DNA of 64,000 bases, from contig NZ_CP022423.1 in the NCBI RefSeq assembly GCF_002222655.1, positions 1 through 64,000 on the forward strand, given 5' to 3'. A program made the position numbers and the translations under genes. Source of the stretch: Vitreoscilla filiformis (GTDB lineage: Bacteria; Pseudomonadota; Gammaproteobacteria; Burkholderiales; Burkholderiaceae_C). This document shows, piece by piece, positions 8,922 to 16,226 of this stretch (the first letter of the stretch is position 1; every line of letters begins with the position of its first letter). Under the pieces are notes generated by a model. It ran no database searches and had not been told where the DNA came from. It was given only the letters and a program-made list of their open reading frames with translations.

Positions 8922-8958
8922 CATCCGAGAACTGCCAATTTCATCCGAGGTCATCCGG
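8922..8958. repeat. Repeated CATCCG motifs in the putative transposon end
   Basis: CATCCGA occurs at 8922-8928 and 8942-8948, and CATCCGG at 8952-8958, all in the same direction within 37 bases and spaced 20 and 10 bases apart. They lie in the AT-richer non-coding strip between the terminator and ccoG. Mu-like ends carry arrays of short transposase-binding sites, so these are candidates. Host sequence downstream of ccoG cannot be excluded. Confidence 0.4.
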
Positions 8959-9033
8959 ATTTATCGCGTGCCGTTTGGTGGTTTATCTCATCTCTCTTCA
9001 GAGTGTGCCGCCGGTGAATGGAAAAACGCAAGC

Positions 9034-10485
9034 TCAACGCGGCAACCATAACGTGCTGGGGGTGGTGGCCACTTCGGTGGCCCCGTCCCGCACCTGCCAG
9101 GTGATGGGCAAGGCCGATCCCGGTGCGCCGCCGGCGGCTTGAAGCGCTGTCAACGGTGCGCGCAGCCGCACGGTCAGGTGGCGCGCTTCGGCGGGGGCCA
9201 TCGGCACCGGGGCAGCGTCCACCACGGTCAACGCCCCGGCAGCGGCACTGGTGGCACTCACGGACACGGTGCGCCCCTGGGCGCTGGCATTCATCACCAA
9301 CAGGCGGTAGACGTTTTCCACCTGCGGCTGGCCGGCATCGTCCAGCACCTCACGGGCCATGACGCTGCGGTCGCGCATCGCATCCACCCGCAGGGTCGGG
9401 CGCTGCGCCAGGCCGATCACCAACGTACACACCGACACCCCCAACAACCCGCCATACAGCAGCACGCGCGGGCGACGCAGCGCCCGCAGCACGCGGCGCC
9501 ACAACCCCCCCGGCGCCGCCCAGCCGGTGACGGGCGCAGGTTGGGCGAGCGTGTGCAGGCTCTCGAAGCGAATCAGGCCACGGGGTTGGGCGAGTTTGTC
9601 CATCACCGTGTCGCAAGCGTCCACGCACAGGCCGCAGTTGATGCAGGCCGATTGCAGCCCGTGGCGAATGTCGATGCCTGCCGGGCAGACTTGCACACAC
9701 AAGGTGCAGTCCACACACGCCCCTTGCGCTTGCGAGACCTTGCCCCGTGGCTCGCCTCGGCGCGGGTCGTAACTCACGTTCAGGGTGTGGGCGTCCATGA
9801 GCGAGCCTTGGAAGCGCGCATACGGGCACATGTGCTGGCACACTTTTTCCCGCAAAAAACCGGCGTTGCCCCAAGTGGCCAGGCCGTAAAACAGCGTCCA
9901 GAACGCTTCCCACGGCCCGAGCTGGGCGTGCAGCGCAGCGGGCACCAGCTCACGCATGGGCGTGAACCAGCCGACCAGGGTCAGGCCCGTCCACAAGGAC
10001 ACCGCCGCCCACAGCGCGTGCTTCAACCCTCGGCGACGCAGTTTGGTGAGCGTCCACGGTGCAGCGTCCAGGCGCTGGCGGGCCAGGCGGTCGCCCTCGC
10101 AGCGGTGTTCGATCCAGGTGAAGAGCGCGGTGTAGACGGTTTGCGGGCAAGCAAAACCGCACCACACCCGCCCCAGCAGCGCCGTGGCAAAAAACAGCAG
10201 CAAGGCACTGACGATGAGTAGCAACGCCAGCCAAATCAAATCCTGCGGGAACAGCACGGCGCCGAACAGGAAGAAGCGCCGCGCCTCCAGATCCAGCAGC
10301 ACAGCGGGCTGGCCGCCGATCTGGAGCCACGGCACGCCGTAAAACACCGCCTGGGTGAGCGCCAGCAACGCCAAGCGCCAGCGGGCGTGGCGCCCGTCCA
10401 CATGGCGCGGGTGGATGGTGTGGGCGGGTTCGAGTTCCAACAGCCCACCGGGGCCGAAGGGGTTGGGAGGCACAGGCGTTTTCAT
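9034..10485 (-). CDS. ccoG: CcoG/RdxA cytochrome c oxidase assembly ferredoxin-like protein
   Basis: The 483-aa membrane protein starts at MKTPVPPN (10485). It has several membrane helices in its first half, including the 'GRVWCGFACPQTVY' segment typical of the NapH/FixG group. Two [4Fe-4S] ferredoxin motifs follow, CVDCTLCVQVCP and CINCGLCVDACD, then a last helix and a periplasmic Ig-like C-terminal domain (the FixG accessory domain). CcoG reduces Cu(II) for delivery to cbb3-type oxidase. No ccoNOP or ccoS is nearby. Its start overlaps by ATGA the end of the broken gene upstream. Its 3' end is next to the Mu-like element end but the coding sequence finishes naturally (LWLPR), so it appears intact. 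Confidence 0.9.
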   Translation of the reverse strand: MKTPVPPNPFGPGGLLELEPAHTIHPRHVDGRHARWRLALLALTQAVFYGVPWLQIGGQPAVLLDLEARRFFLFGAVLFPQDLIWLALLLIVSALLLFFATALLGRVWCGFACPQTVYTALFTWIEHRCEGDRLARQRLDAAPWTLTKLRRRGLKHALWAAVSLWTGLTLVGWFTPMRELVPAALHAQLGPWEAFWTLFYGLATWGNAGFLREKVCQHMCPYARFQGSLMDAHTLNVSYDPRRGEPRGKVSQAQGACVDCTLCVQVCPAGIDIRHGLQSACINCGLCVDACDTVMDKLAQPRGLIRFESLHTLAQPAPVTGWAAPGGLWRRVLRALRRPRVLLYGGLLGVSVCTLVIGLAQRPTLRVDAMRDRSVMAREVLDDAGQPQVENVYRLLVMNASAQGRTVSVSATSAAAGALTVVDAAPVPMAPAEARHLTVRLRAPLTALQAAGGAPGSALPITWQVRDGATEVATTPSTLWLPR

Positions 10486-11216
10486 GGCAAACAAGCAGCA
10501 AGCTGATGAGACAACGCGGGCAACGAACGATCCCCCCACGCATCGGGCCAGAGCTGGGCGTCCAGCGCTTGCAAGGCGGTGGTGGTGTCGTCGTCGCCCA
10601 ACCATTCGTCTTCACGAAAGAAAAAAGCACGGCAGCGCACATCGCCCAGGCCAGCGGCTTGGCGCCAGCGCGGCCAGGCGCTGGGTGGGGTGTCGGGCGC
10701 GTGGGGCGGCAGCGCTCTATTTCAATCCCATCATCGCCGGTCGGAAGGGGTGTCGGGCGCGTGGGGCGGCAGCACGTCCAACCCGTCTTCTTCGCCGCGC
10801 AAGGCGGCCCAGCCTTGACCCTCCTCCCCCAAACGCACCGGCGCCACCAGGGTGAAACTGCCCGCCGGCGCATTCGCCACCCACGGCAACAGGCCGGTGA
10901 GGCGCCAACCGCGCCCGGTGTCTTGGCCGGACAGCGGCGCGACATCCAGCCGCAGTGGCAGGGCGGCAGCGCGTTCGGCATGCAGCATTTGCGGCAAGAG
11001 GTAATGCGTCAAGCCTTGGTTGCGGGCGCCGCGCAGGACTTCGATGGCCAGGCGTTGGCAGCGGAACAACAAGGCGCTGGCCGGGTCGGTGCGCCACAAC
11101 TGTTGGCTGATGGCGTGCAGCGCGTGTTCGGGCGCGGCCAGCCAACCTTGTTCGGCCAGCCATGTCAGCCGGGCGGTGGGCGGGAAAAATGGGAGGGAAG
11201 GCAACATGCCCGGCAT
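10482..11216 (-). pseudogene. Acyl-CoA-dehydrogenase-like gene interrupted by a small insertion
   Basis: Reading from ATG 11216 (MPGMLPSLPF) the frame runs to a TGA at 10724-10722, then another TGA at 10715-10713, and continues in the same frame to a TGA overlapping the ccoG start (10482). All of this is one 245-codon frame. The segment 'GRGWRLTGLLPWVANAPAGSF' resembles the middle domain of acyl-CoA dehydrogenases; the rest is divergent and shorter than that family (~380 aa). The two stops lie in a 33-bp insert between 27-bp direct repeats (10687-10773). Removing one 60-bp unit restores an open frame of about 224 codons. The family assignment is tentative; the interruption is read directly. 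Confidence 0.6.
10687..10773. repeat. 27-bp direct repeats flanking a 33-bp insert
   Basis: Positions 10687-10713 and 10747-10773 are identical over 27 bases and separated by 33 bases, so the unit is exactly 60 bp. The repeat itself is coding sequence of the surrounding gene (LPPHAPDTP on the minus strand). The 33-bp insert carries in-frame stop codons. This looks like a target duplication or a template-switch event, not a CRISPR array. Confidence 0.85.
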
Positions 11217-11286
11217 CGTGCCGACCCGCCATCTGATTCGTAAGATGCAGTTTTCTGCCAAATCAACCGGATCAGTTGCCCCCGCC

Positions 11287-12690
11287 ATGCACCGCTACGA
11301 ACAACTCGCCGCCGAATGGGCCGAAGGCATCGAACGCGGCACGCTGCGCCCCGGCGAGCGCCTGCCCTCGGTGCGGCAAACCTGCCAGGCGCGGGCCGTC
11401 AGCCCGTCCACCGTGTTTCAGGCGTATGCGGTGCTGGAGGAACGCGGTTGGGTGGAAGCCCGCCCACGCTCCGGGTACTACGTGCGGGCGCGGCCATCGC
11501 GCCCCGGCCCGCCGCCCATCACGCCACCGCCGGACACCGGCCCGCACCCCGTGGCCATCAGCGAACTGTTGGTCGAGCTGCTGGGCAGCACCCGCGACGC
11601 GGAGGTGGTGCCGCTGGGTTCGGCGTTTCCGGCGCCCGAGCTGTTTCCGTTTGAAGCGCTGGCGCGCTGCGGTGCGCGGGCCATGCGCCGACTCAAACCG
11701 GCCCACATCACCGGTGCGCTCACCGCCGGGGATGAAGGCTTGCGCGAGGCGCTGCGCCACCGCTACGCCGTGCAGGGCGTGGCGCTGCACCCGGAGGAAC
11801 TCATCATCACCCACGGCGCGATGGAGGCGCTCAACCTCTGCCTGCAAGCGGTGACGCAGCCGGGCGACGTGGTGGTGGTGGAATCGCCCGCGTTTTACGG
11901 TGCCCTGCAAGCGCTCGAACGCCTGCACCTGCGGGCGCTGGAAGTGGCCACGCACCCGCAAGACGGCGTCGATCTCACCGCGCTAGAAACCCTGTTGCAA
12001 CGCGAACGGGTGGCGGCCTGCTGGTTCATGACGCGCTTCCAGAACCCACTGGGCGCCCTGATGCCGACCGAGCGCAAACAAGCCTTGGTGACGCTGCTGG
12101 CGCGCCACGGCATCCCGCTGATTGAAGACGATGTGTACGGCGAGCTGTACGCCAGCGCCGAGCGCCCGCCGCCCGCCAAAGCGTTTGACGGCGCGGGGCT
12201 GGTGCTGCATTGCAGCTCGTTTTCCAAGTGCTTGGCGCCGGGTTACCGCGTCGGCTGGGCGGCGGCGGGGCGATTTGGCGCCACGGTGGCGCGGTTGAAG
12301 ATGATGAGCAGCCTGTCCACCTCGCTGCCGGCGCAGCGCGCCATTGCCGACTACCTCCAGCAAGGCGGCTACGACCGCCATTTGCGCCACCTGCGCCACG
12401 CCTTGGCCGAGAGCCAACGCCGCGCCCTGGCGGTGATCGACGAGAGTTTCCCCCCCGGCACCCACCCGACCCGCCCGCAAGGCGGCTACTTCCTGTGGCT
12501 GGAACTGCCGCCGCAGGTGAACGCGCTGGCGCTGCACCAGCGGGCGCTGCGCCACGGCATCAGCGTGGCGCCGGGCGTGCTGTTTTCAGCCGATGCGCGG
12601 TTCACCCACCATCTGCGCTTGAACGTCGGGCATCCGGGGGATGCGCGGTTGGAGCCGGCGTTGCGGTGGTTGGGGGCGGAGGTGGCTTAA
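11287..12690 (+). CDS. MocR/PdxR-family GntR-aminotransferase transcription regulator
   Basis: A 467-aa fusion of an N-terminal winged-helix GntR domain (residues ~1-70, 'LRPGERLPSVRQTCQARAVSPSTVFQAY') and a class-I aminotransferase fold. The aminotransferase part shows 'HGAMEALNLCLQAVTQPGDVV', 'IEDDVYGELY' and the PLP-lysine motif SFSKCLAPGYRVGW. MocR proteins use PLP or an amino-acid adduct as effector and often control vitamin B6, GABA or amino-acid genes. An in-frame ATG at 11245 could add 14 residues. It is divergent from the broken acyl-CoA-dehydrogenase-like gene, which may be or have been its target; this is an inference from position. Confidence 0.85.
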   Translation: MHRYEQLAAEWAEGIERGTLRPGERLPSVRQTCQARAVSPSTVFQAYAVLEERGWVEARPRSGYYVRARPSRPGPPPITPPPDTGPHPVAISELLVELLGSTRDAEVVPLGSAFPAPELFPFEALARCGARAMRRLKPAHITGALTAGDEGLREALRHRYAVQGVALHPEELIITHGAMEALNLCLQAVTQPGDVVVVESPAFYGALQALERLHLRALEVATHPQDGVDLTALETLLQRERVAACWFMTRFQNPLGALMPTERKQALVTLLARHGIPLIEDDVYGELYASAERPPPAKAFDGAGLVLHCSSFSKCLAPGYRVGWAAAGRFGATVARLKMMSSLSTSLPAQRAIADYLQQGGYDRHLRHLRHALAESQRRALAVIDESFPPGTHPTRPQGGYFLWLELPPQVNALALHQRALRHGISVAPGVLFSADARFTHHLRLNVGHPGDARLEPALRWLGAEVA

Positions 12691-12721
12691 TCAGGGTAGG
12701 TTATTCGATGTACATTAACCT

Positions 12722-12976
12722 ATGCACAGCACCCGATTCACCCGCCCCGTGATCTTGACCCGCCATGCAGCACAACGCATGGCGGAGCGCCACATTAGCG
12801 AGGCCGAGCTGTTGCAAGTCATCGACACAGGCAACACTCGGTTCAAAGACAGCACCCACCTATGGGCCTACAAACACTTGGACGGACGCACGGACAACCT
12901 GATTTGCGCTGTGCTGGTGCTGGAGACAGCCGTTGTCGTCAAAACCGTGATGCACGAATTCATTGCGGAGGACTGA
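12722..12976 (+). CDS. DUF4258 protein, probable toxin of a toxin-antitoxin-like unit
   Basis: An 84-aa basic protein. 'ILTRHAAQRMAERHISEAELLQVI' followed by two strands and 'VVVKTVMHE' is the DUF4258 pattern, a small RelE-like fold often encoded beside DUF2283 or HTH antitoxins. It starts 31 bases after the MocR gene, and only three bases separate it from the DUF2283 gene. A ribonuclease or translation-inhibiting role is plausible by family likeness but unproven. Confidence 0.7.
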   Translation: MHSTRFTRPVILTRHAAQRMAERHISEAELLQVIDTGNTRFKDSTHLWAYKHLDGRTDNLICAVLVLETAVVVKTVMHEFIAED

Positions 12977-12979
12977 ACC

Positions 12980-13177
12980 ATGCGAACCACTTACTACGAC
13001 GAAGATGACATCCTGGTGATGCATCTGTCTGACAAGCCCATTGCCCGCGAGGTGTCGCAGGACTGGAACACCCACTTCAGCTATGCAGCCGACGGCACGC
13101 TGGTGGAGGTGGTCGTGATTGATGCACAGGCGATTGGCGCTTTCCCGCTGGAGGTGTTGCATGGAAAAGCCGCCTGA
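12980..13177 (+). CDS. DUF2283 protein, probable antitoxin
   Basis: 65 residues; 'YDEDDILVMHLSDKPIAREVSQDWN' and 'DGTLVEVVVIDAQ' match the DUF2283 family, small acidic beta-rich proteins that commonly accompany DUF4258. The start codon lies three bases after the DUF4258 stop with a GAGGA-like ribosome site inside the previous gene. Its end overlaps the following gene by 17 bases in another frame. The pairing suggests it neutralises the DUF4258 product. Confidence 0.7.
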   Translation: MRTTYYDEDDILVMHLSDKPIAREVSQDWNTHFSYAADGTLVEVVVIDAQAIGAFPLEVLHGKAA

Positions 13178-13343
13178 GGTCGCCAAACCCAAGGGCGGAC
13201 GGCCCGTGCAAGCCATCCACAAGCAACCGGTCACGCTGCGCATGGACGCTGAGGCGCTGGCTCGCTGGCGTGCCACCGGCAAAGGCTGGCAAACCCGAGC
13301 CGCAGCAGTCCTGGCGGCGGCGGCTCCCAAGGCGGTGCCATGA
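13161..13343 (+). CDS. BrnA-like small antitoxin/DNA-binding protein
   Basis: A 60-aa protein from ATG 13161. The pattern 'VTLRMDAEALARWRATGKGWQTRAAAVL' matches the C-terminal region of BrnA antitoxins, where a ribbon-helix-helix precedes 'G.GWQTRIN..L'. BrnA normally pairs with the BrnT toxin; no BrnT is present, and the DUF4258 protein two genes upstream would take that place. Only five codons come before the 17-base overlap with DUF2283 ends, which suggests tight coupling of the three genes. Confidence 0.6.
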   Translation: MEKPPEVAKPKGGRPVQAIHKQPVTLRMDAEALARWRATGKGWQTRAAAVLAAAAPKAVP

Positions 13344-13395
13344 GTCAAGCAGCGCCGGCGTTGCCGTGGTTGGAGCCGCAAATGACGAGCGCGCT

Positions 13396-14910
13396 TTAAG
13401 CACTCGGCGCCGGCACCGCCCACCGCTTGGCCACGCTCCCCTGGGCATCCACACTCTCCAAGTGGACGCCAAACCCCCACAGCCGCGCCGCGTGTTTCAG
13501 CACTTCTTGCGCACTGTCGTCCAGCGGGCGGCGGTTGTGTTGGGTGTGGCGCAGCGTCAGCGAGCGGTCGCCGCGCAGGTTCACGTTCCACACCTGGATG
13601 TTGGGCTCGCGCTGCCCCAAGTCGTACTGGCGGCTCAGGGCTTCGCGCAGCTTGCGGTAGCCGGATTCATCGTGAATCGCGCTCACCACCAGGTCTTTTT
13701 GCGTGCTGTCGTCTTGGATGGCGAACAAGCGGAAATCTCGCATCAGTTTCGGGCTGAGGTACTGGCCGATGAAACTCTCGTCCTTGTAGTTGTGCATCGC
13801 TTCGTGCAGCACCCGCAGCCACGGTTGGCCCACCAGATTCGGGAACCATTCGCGGTCTTCGTCCGTCGGGCGTTCGCAGATGCGCTGAAGGTCGGTGTAC
13901 ATCGCAAAACCCAGCGCATACGGGTTCAGGCCGCTGTAACCCCGGTCCGTCACCTTGGGCTGGTACACCACATTGGTGTGGGACTTGAGCCACTCCATCA
14001 TCACCCCGTCGGTGAGCCAGCCGTCGTCGTACATCGTGTTGAGCAGACGGTGGTGCCAGAACGTGGCCCAGCCTTCGTTCATCACCTGGGTCTGGCGCTG
14101 CGGGTAGAAATACTGCGCCGTCTTGCGCACGATGCGCACGATCTCGCGTTGCCACGGCTCCAGCAGCGGCGCGTGTTTCTCGATGAAGTACAGCAGATTT
14201 TCTTCCGGCTCCTCGGGGAAACGCCGCACCGCTTGGGGCGAATCTGCCGCTTCTTCGGCCTTTTTCGGCAGGGTGCGCCACAGGTCGTTCACCTGACGCT
14301 GGGCGTATTCCTCGCGCTCGCGGCGCAGGCGCAACTCCTCGGACAGCGGTTTTTTGCTCGGGCGCCGGTAGCGATCCACGCCGTAATGCTGCAAGGCGTG
14401 GCATGAGTCGAGGAACTCTTCCACCTTGTCGATGCCGTGGCGCTGCTCACACTCGGCGATGTAGTTCCGCGCATACACCAGGTAATCGATGATGGCCGAC
14501 GCATCCGTCCACATGCGGAACAGGTAATTGCCCTTGAAGAAGCTGTTGTGGCCGTAAGCGGCGTGGGCGATCACCAGCGCCTGCATCGCCAGCGTGTTTT
14601 CCTCCATCAAGTAACTGATGCAGGGGTTGGAGTTGATGACGATCTCGTAAGCCAGCCCCATGTGGCCGCGCCGGTAGTTCTTTTCGGTGGCGATGAACTC
14701 TTTGCCGAAGCTCCAATGCCGGTAGTTCACCGGCATGCCGACGCTGGCGTAAGCGTCCATCATCTGCTCGGCGGTGATGATTTCGAGCTGGTTCGGGTAG
14801 GTGTCCAGCTCGAAGCGGCGGGCCGTGGTGGCGATCACGTCGTGGTACTGCTCGATCAGCTCGAACGTCCAATCGCTCGGGCCAGGCAGCGGGTGGGCGG
14901 ATGCAGTCAT
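13396..14910 (-). CDS. spoVR: SpoVR family protein
   Basis: A 504-aa protein starting MTASAHPLPG. It shows the SpoVR/YcgB core: 'FELDTYPNQLEIITAEQMMDAY', 'VGMPVNYRHWSFGKEF', 'GLAYEIVINSNPCISYLMEEN', 'MNEGWATFWHHRLLN'. The family is conserved with YeaG/PrkA kinase and YeaH in non-sporulating proteobacteria, where the set is linked to stationary phase and starvation stress; the biochemical role of SpoVR is unknown. Here it is the last gene of a yeaG-yeaH-spoVR operon and overlaps the yeaH stop by four bases. Confidence 0.92.
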   Translation of the reverse strand: MTASAHPLPGPSDWTFELIEQYHDVIATTARRFELDTYPNQLEIITAEQMMDAYASVGMPVNYRHWSFGKEFIATEKNYRRGHMGLAYEIVINSNPCISYLMEENTLAMQALVIAHAAYGHNSFFKGNYLFRMWTDASAIIDYLVYARNYIAECEQRHGIDKVEEFLDSCHALQHYGVDRYRRPSKKPLSEELRLRREREEYAQRQVNDLWRTLPKKAEEAADSPQAVRRFPEEPEENLLYFIEKHAPLLEPWQREIVRIVRKTAQYFYPQRQTQVMNEGWATFWHHRLLNTMYDDGWLTDGVMMEWLKSHTNVVYQPKVTDRGYSGLNPYALGFAMYTDLQRICERPTDEDREWFPNLVGQPWLRVLHEAMHNYKDESFIGQYLSPKLMRDFRLFAIQDDSTQKDLVVSAIHDESGYRKLREALSRQYDLGQREPNIQVWNVNLRGDRSLTLRHTQHNRRPLDDSAQEVLKHAARLWGFGVHLESVDAQGSVAKRWAVPAPSA

Positions 14911-16205
14911 GCCGGCGCTCCTTCCTTCTTGAACAGCTCCCGAAACACCGGGTAAATCTGATCCGCCGACGTGGCCTTCTTCATGGCGAACTGCGGCACG
15001 CTGGCGGCCAGTTTGGTGTACTCATCCCAGAGGTTTTGCTCCTCGGCGGCGACTTGCACGTAAGCGAAGTAACGACAGGCCGGCAGGATCTTGGCCGCCA
15101 GCAGCTCGCGGCAGCGACCGGAATCGTGGTGCCAGTTGTCACCGTCGCTGGCTTGGGCGCCGTAGATGTTCCACTGCGCCGTGTCGTAGCGTTCGCTGAT
15201 GATTTTGTGCATCAACTCCAGCGCGCTGGACACCACCGTGCCGCCGGTTTCCTTCGCATGGAAAAAATCGTCCTCGCTGACTTCCTGCGCCTGGGTGTGG
15301 TGGCGGATGAACACGAGTTCGATTTTTTCGTAATGCCGCGTGAGGAACATGTAGAGCAGGATGAAAAAGCGCTTGGACAAGTCTTTGCGCGCCTGGTCCA
15401 TCGAACCCGACACGTCCATGACGCAAAACATCACCGCCTTGGCGCTGGGCACCGGCGTTTTGACGCGGCTGCGAAACCGCAAGTCGATCGGATCGAGAAA
15501 CGGCACCTTGGCCAGATGCACCCGCAGTTCGGCGATGCGCGCTTCCACCGCTGCCATCTCGGCGCGCAACTCGTCGGCCTGCGCGGCGCTGGCCTCCGGC
15601 CACACGGCTTGCAGCGTGGCCAGCCGGTCTTCGAGCTGGTGCAGCTCACGCCGGCTTTCACCGCCCAGCGCGATGCGTCGCCCCAACGCGCCGCGCATCG
15701 AGCGCACGACGTGCAGGTTGTTCGGCGTGCCATCGCTGGAAAACCCGGCGCGGTGCGTTTTGTATTCCGGCACCTCGGTGAGCTGGGTCCGCACCAAATG
15801 CGGCAAGGCCAGGTCTTCGAAGAACACCTGCATGAATTCTTCTTTGCTCAGCGCAAAGGTGAAATCGTCCTCGCCTTGGCCGGAATCGCTGGCTTGGCCT
15901 TTGCCGCTGCCCCCCGCGCCTCCGCCTTGCGGGCGCTGGATGTGATCGCCCGCCACATACTCCTGATTGCCGGGATGCACCATCTCGCGCTGGCCGCCCG
16001 TGCCGTGGTGGAAGGACGGCTCGTTCAAGTCCTTTTTGGGGATGCGGATTTCCTCGCCGCGCTCCAGATCGCGGATGCCGCGCCCGTCCACCGCCCGGCG
16101 CACGGCCTTGCGGATTTGCTCCTTGTAGCGGCGCAAAAACCGCTCCCGGTTGCCGATGGACTTGTTCTTGCCCGCCAAACGGCGATCAATGATTTGCTGC
16201 AACAT
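14907..16205 (-). CDS. yeaH: YeaH/YhbH family protein (DUF444) with VWA-like domain
   Basis: 432 residues. The N-terminal 'IDRRLAGKNKSIGNRERFLRRYK' is the hallmark of YhbH/YeaH; a Gly/Gln-rich linker follows at ~85-110, then a C-terminal von Willebrand A-like fold with the metal site motif DVSGSMD. In E. coli yeaH is co-transcribed with yeaG under sigma-S and NtrC control. It lies 21 bases after prkA and overlaps spoVR by four, so the three proteins are probably produced together and may form one complex. Confidence 0.92.
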   Translation of the reverse strand: MLQQIIDRRLAGKNKSIGNRERFLRRYKEQIRKAVRRAVDGRGIRDLERGEEIRIPKKDLNEPSFHHGTGGQREMVHPGNQEYVAGDHIQRPQGGGAGGSGKGQASDSGQGEDDFTFALSKEEFMQVFFEDLALPHLVRTQLTEVPEYKTHRAGFSSDGTPNNLHVVRSMRGALGRRIALGGESRRELHQLEDRLATLQAVWPEASAAQADELRAEMAAVEARIAELRVHLAKVPFLDPIDLRFRSRVKTPVPSAKAVMFCVMDVSGSMDQARKDLSKRFFILLYMFLTRHYEKIELVFIRHHTQAQEVSEDDFFHAKETGGTVVSSALELMHKIISERYDTAQWNIYGAQASDGDNWHHDSGRCRELLAAKILPACRYFAYVQVAAEEQNLWDEYTKLAASVPQFAMKKATSADQIYPVFRELFKKEGAPA

Positions 16206-16226
16206 CGCCCGCTCCCCGTGTCCACG

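Larger units (their letters stand above)
1..9000 (+). mobile_element. Mu-like (BcepMu-type) transposable phage/element, early region and one end
   Basis: Twelve tightly packed + strand genes include a DDE transposase, a MuB/ExeA-type ATPase, DUF3164, GemA and a Mor-family activator, which is the early/middle gene set of Mu-like phages. A RdgC homologue sits just upstream of the transposase. The operon ends in a terminator (8858-8887) and then meets host ccoG, which reads the other way and ends at 9034. No head, tail or lysis genes are in view. As I recall, BcepMu-type phages read their early operon outward to one genome end, so the late genes may lie left of the window; a degenerate remnant is the alternative. 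The right boundary is approximate (8.89-9.03 kb), because the host duplication cannot be checked without the other end. Confidence 0.8.

Noticed and set aside
10687..10773. Two 27-bp repeats with a 33-bp spacer as a minimal CRISPR array
   Set aside because: The repeat is coding sequence of the surrounding gene, only two copies exist, and no cas genes are in the window.
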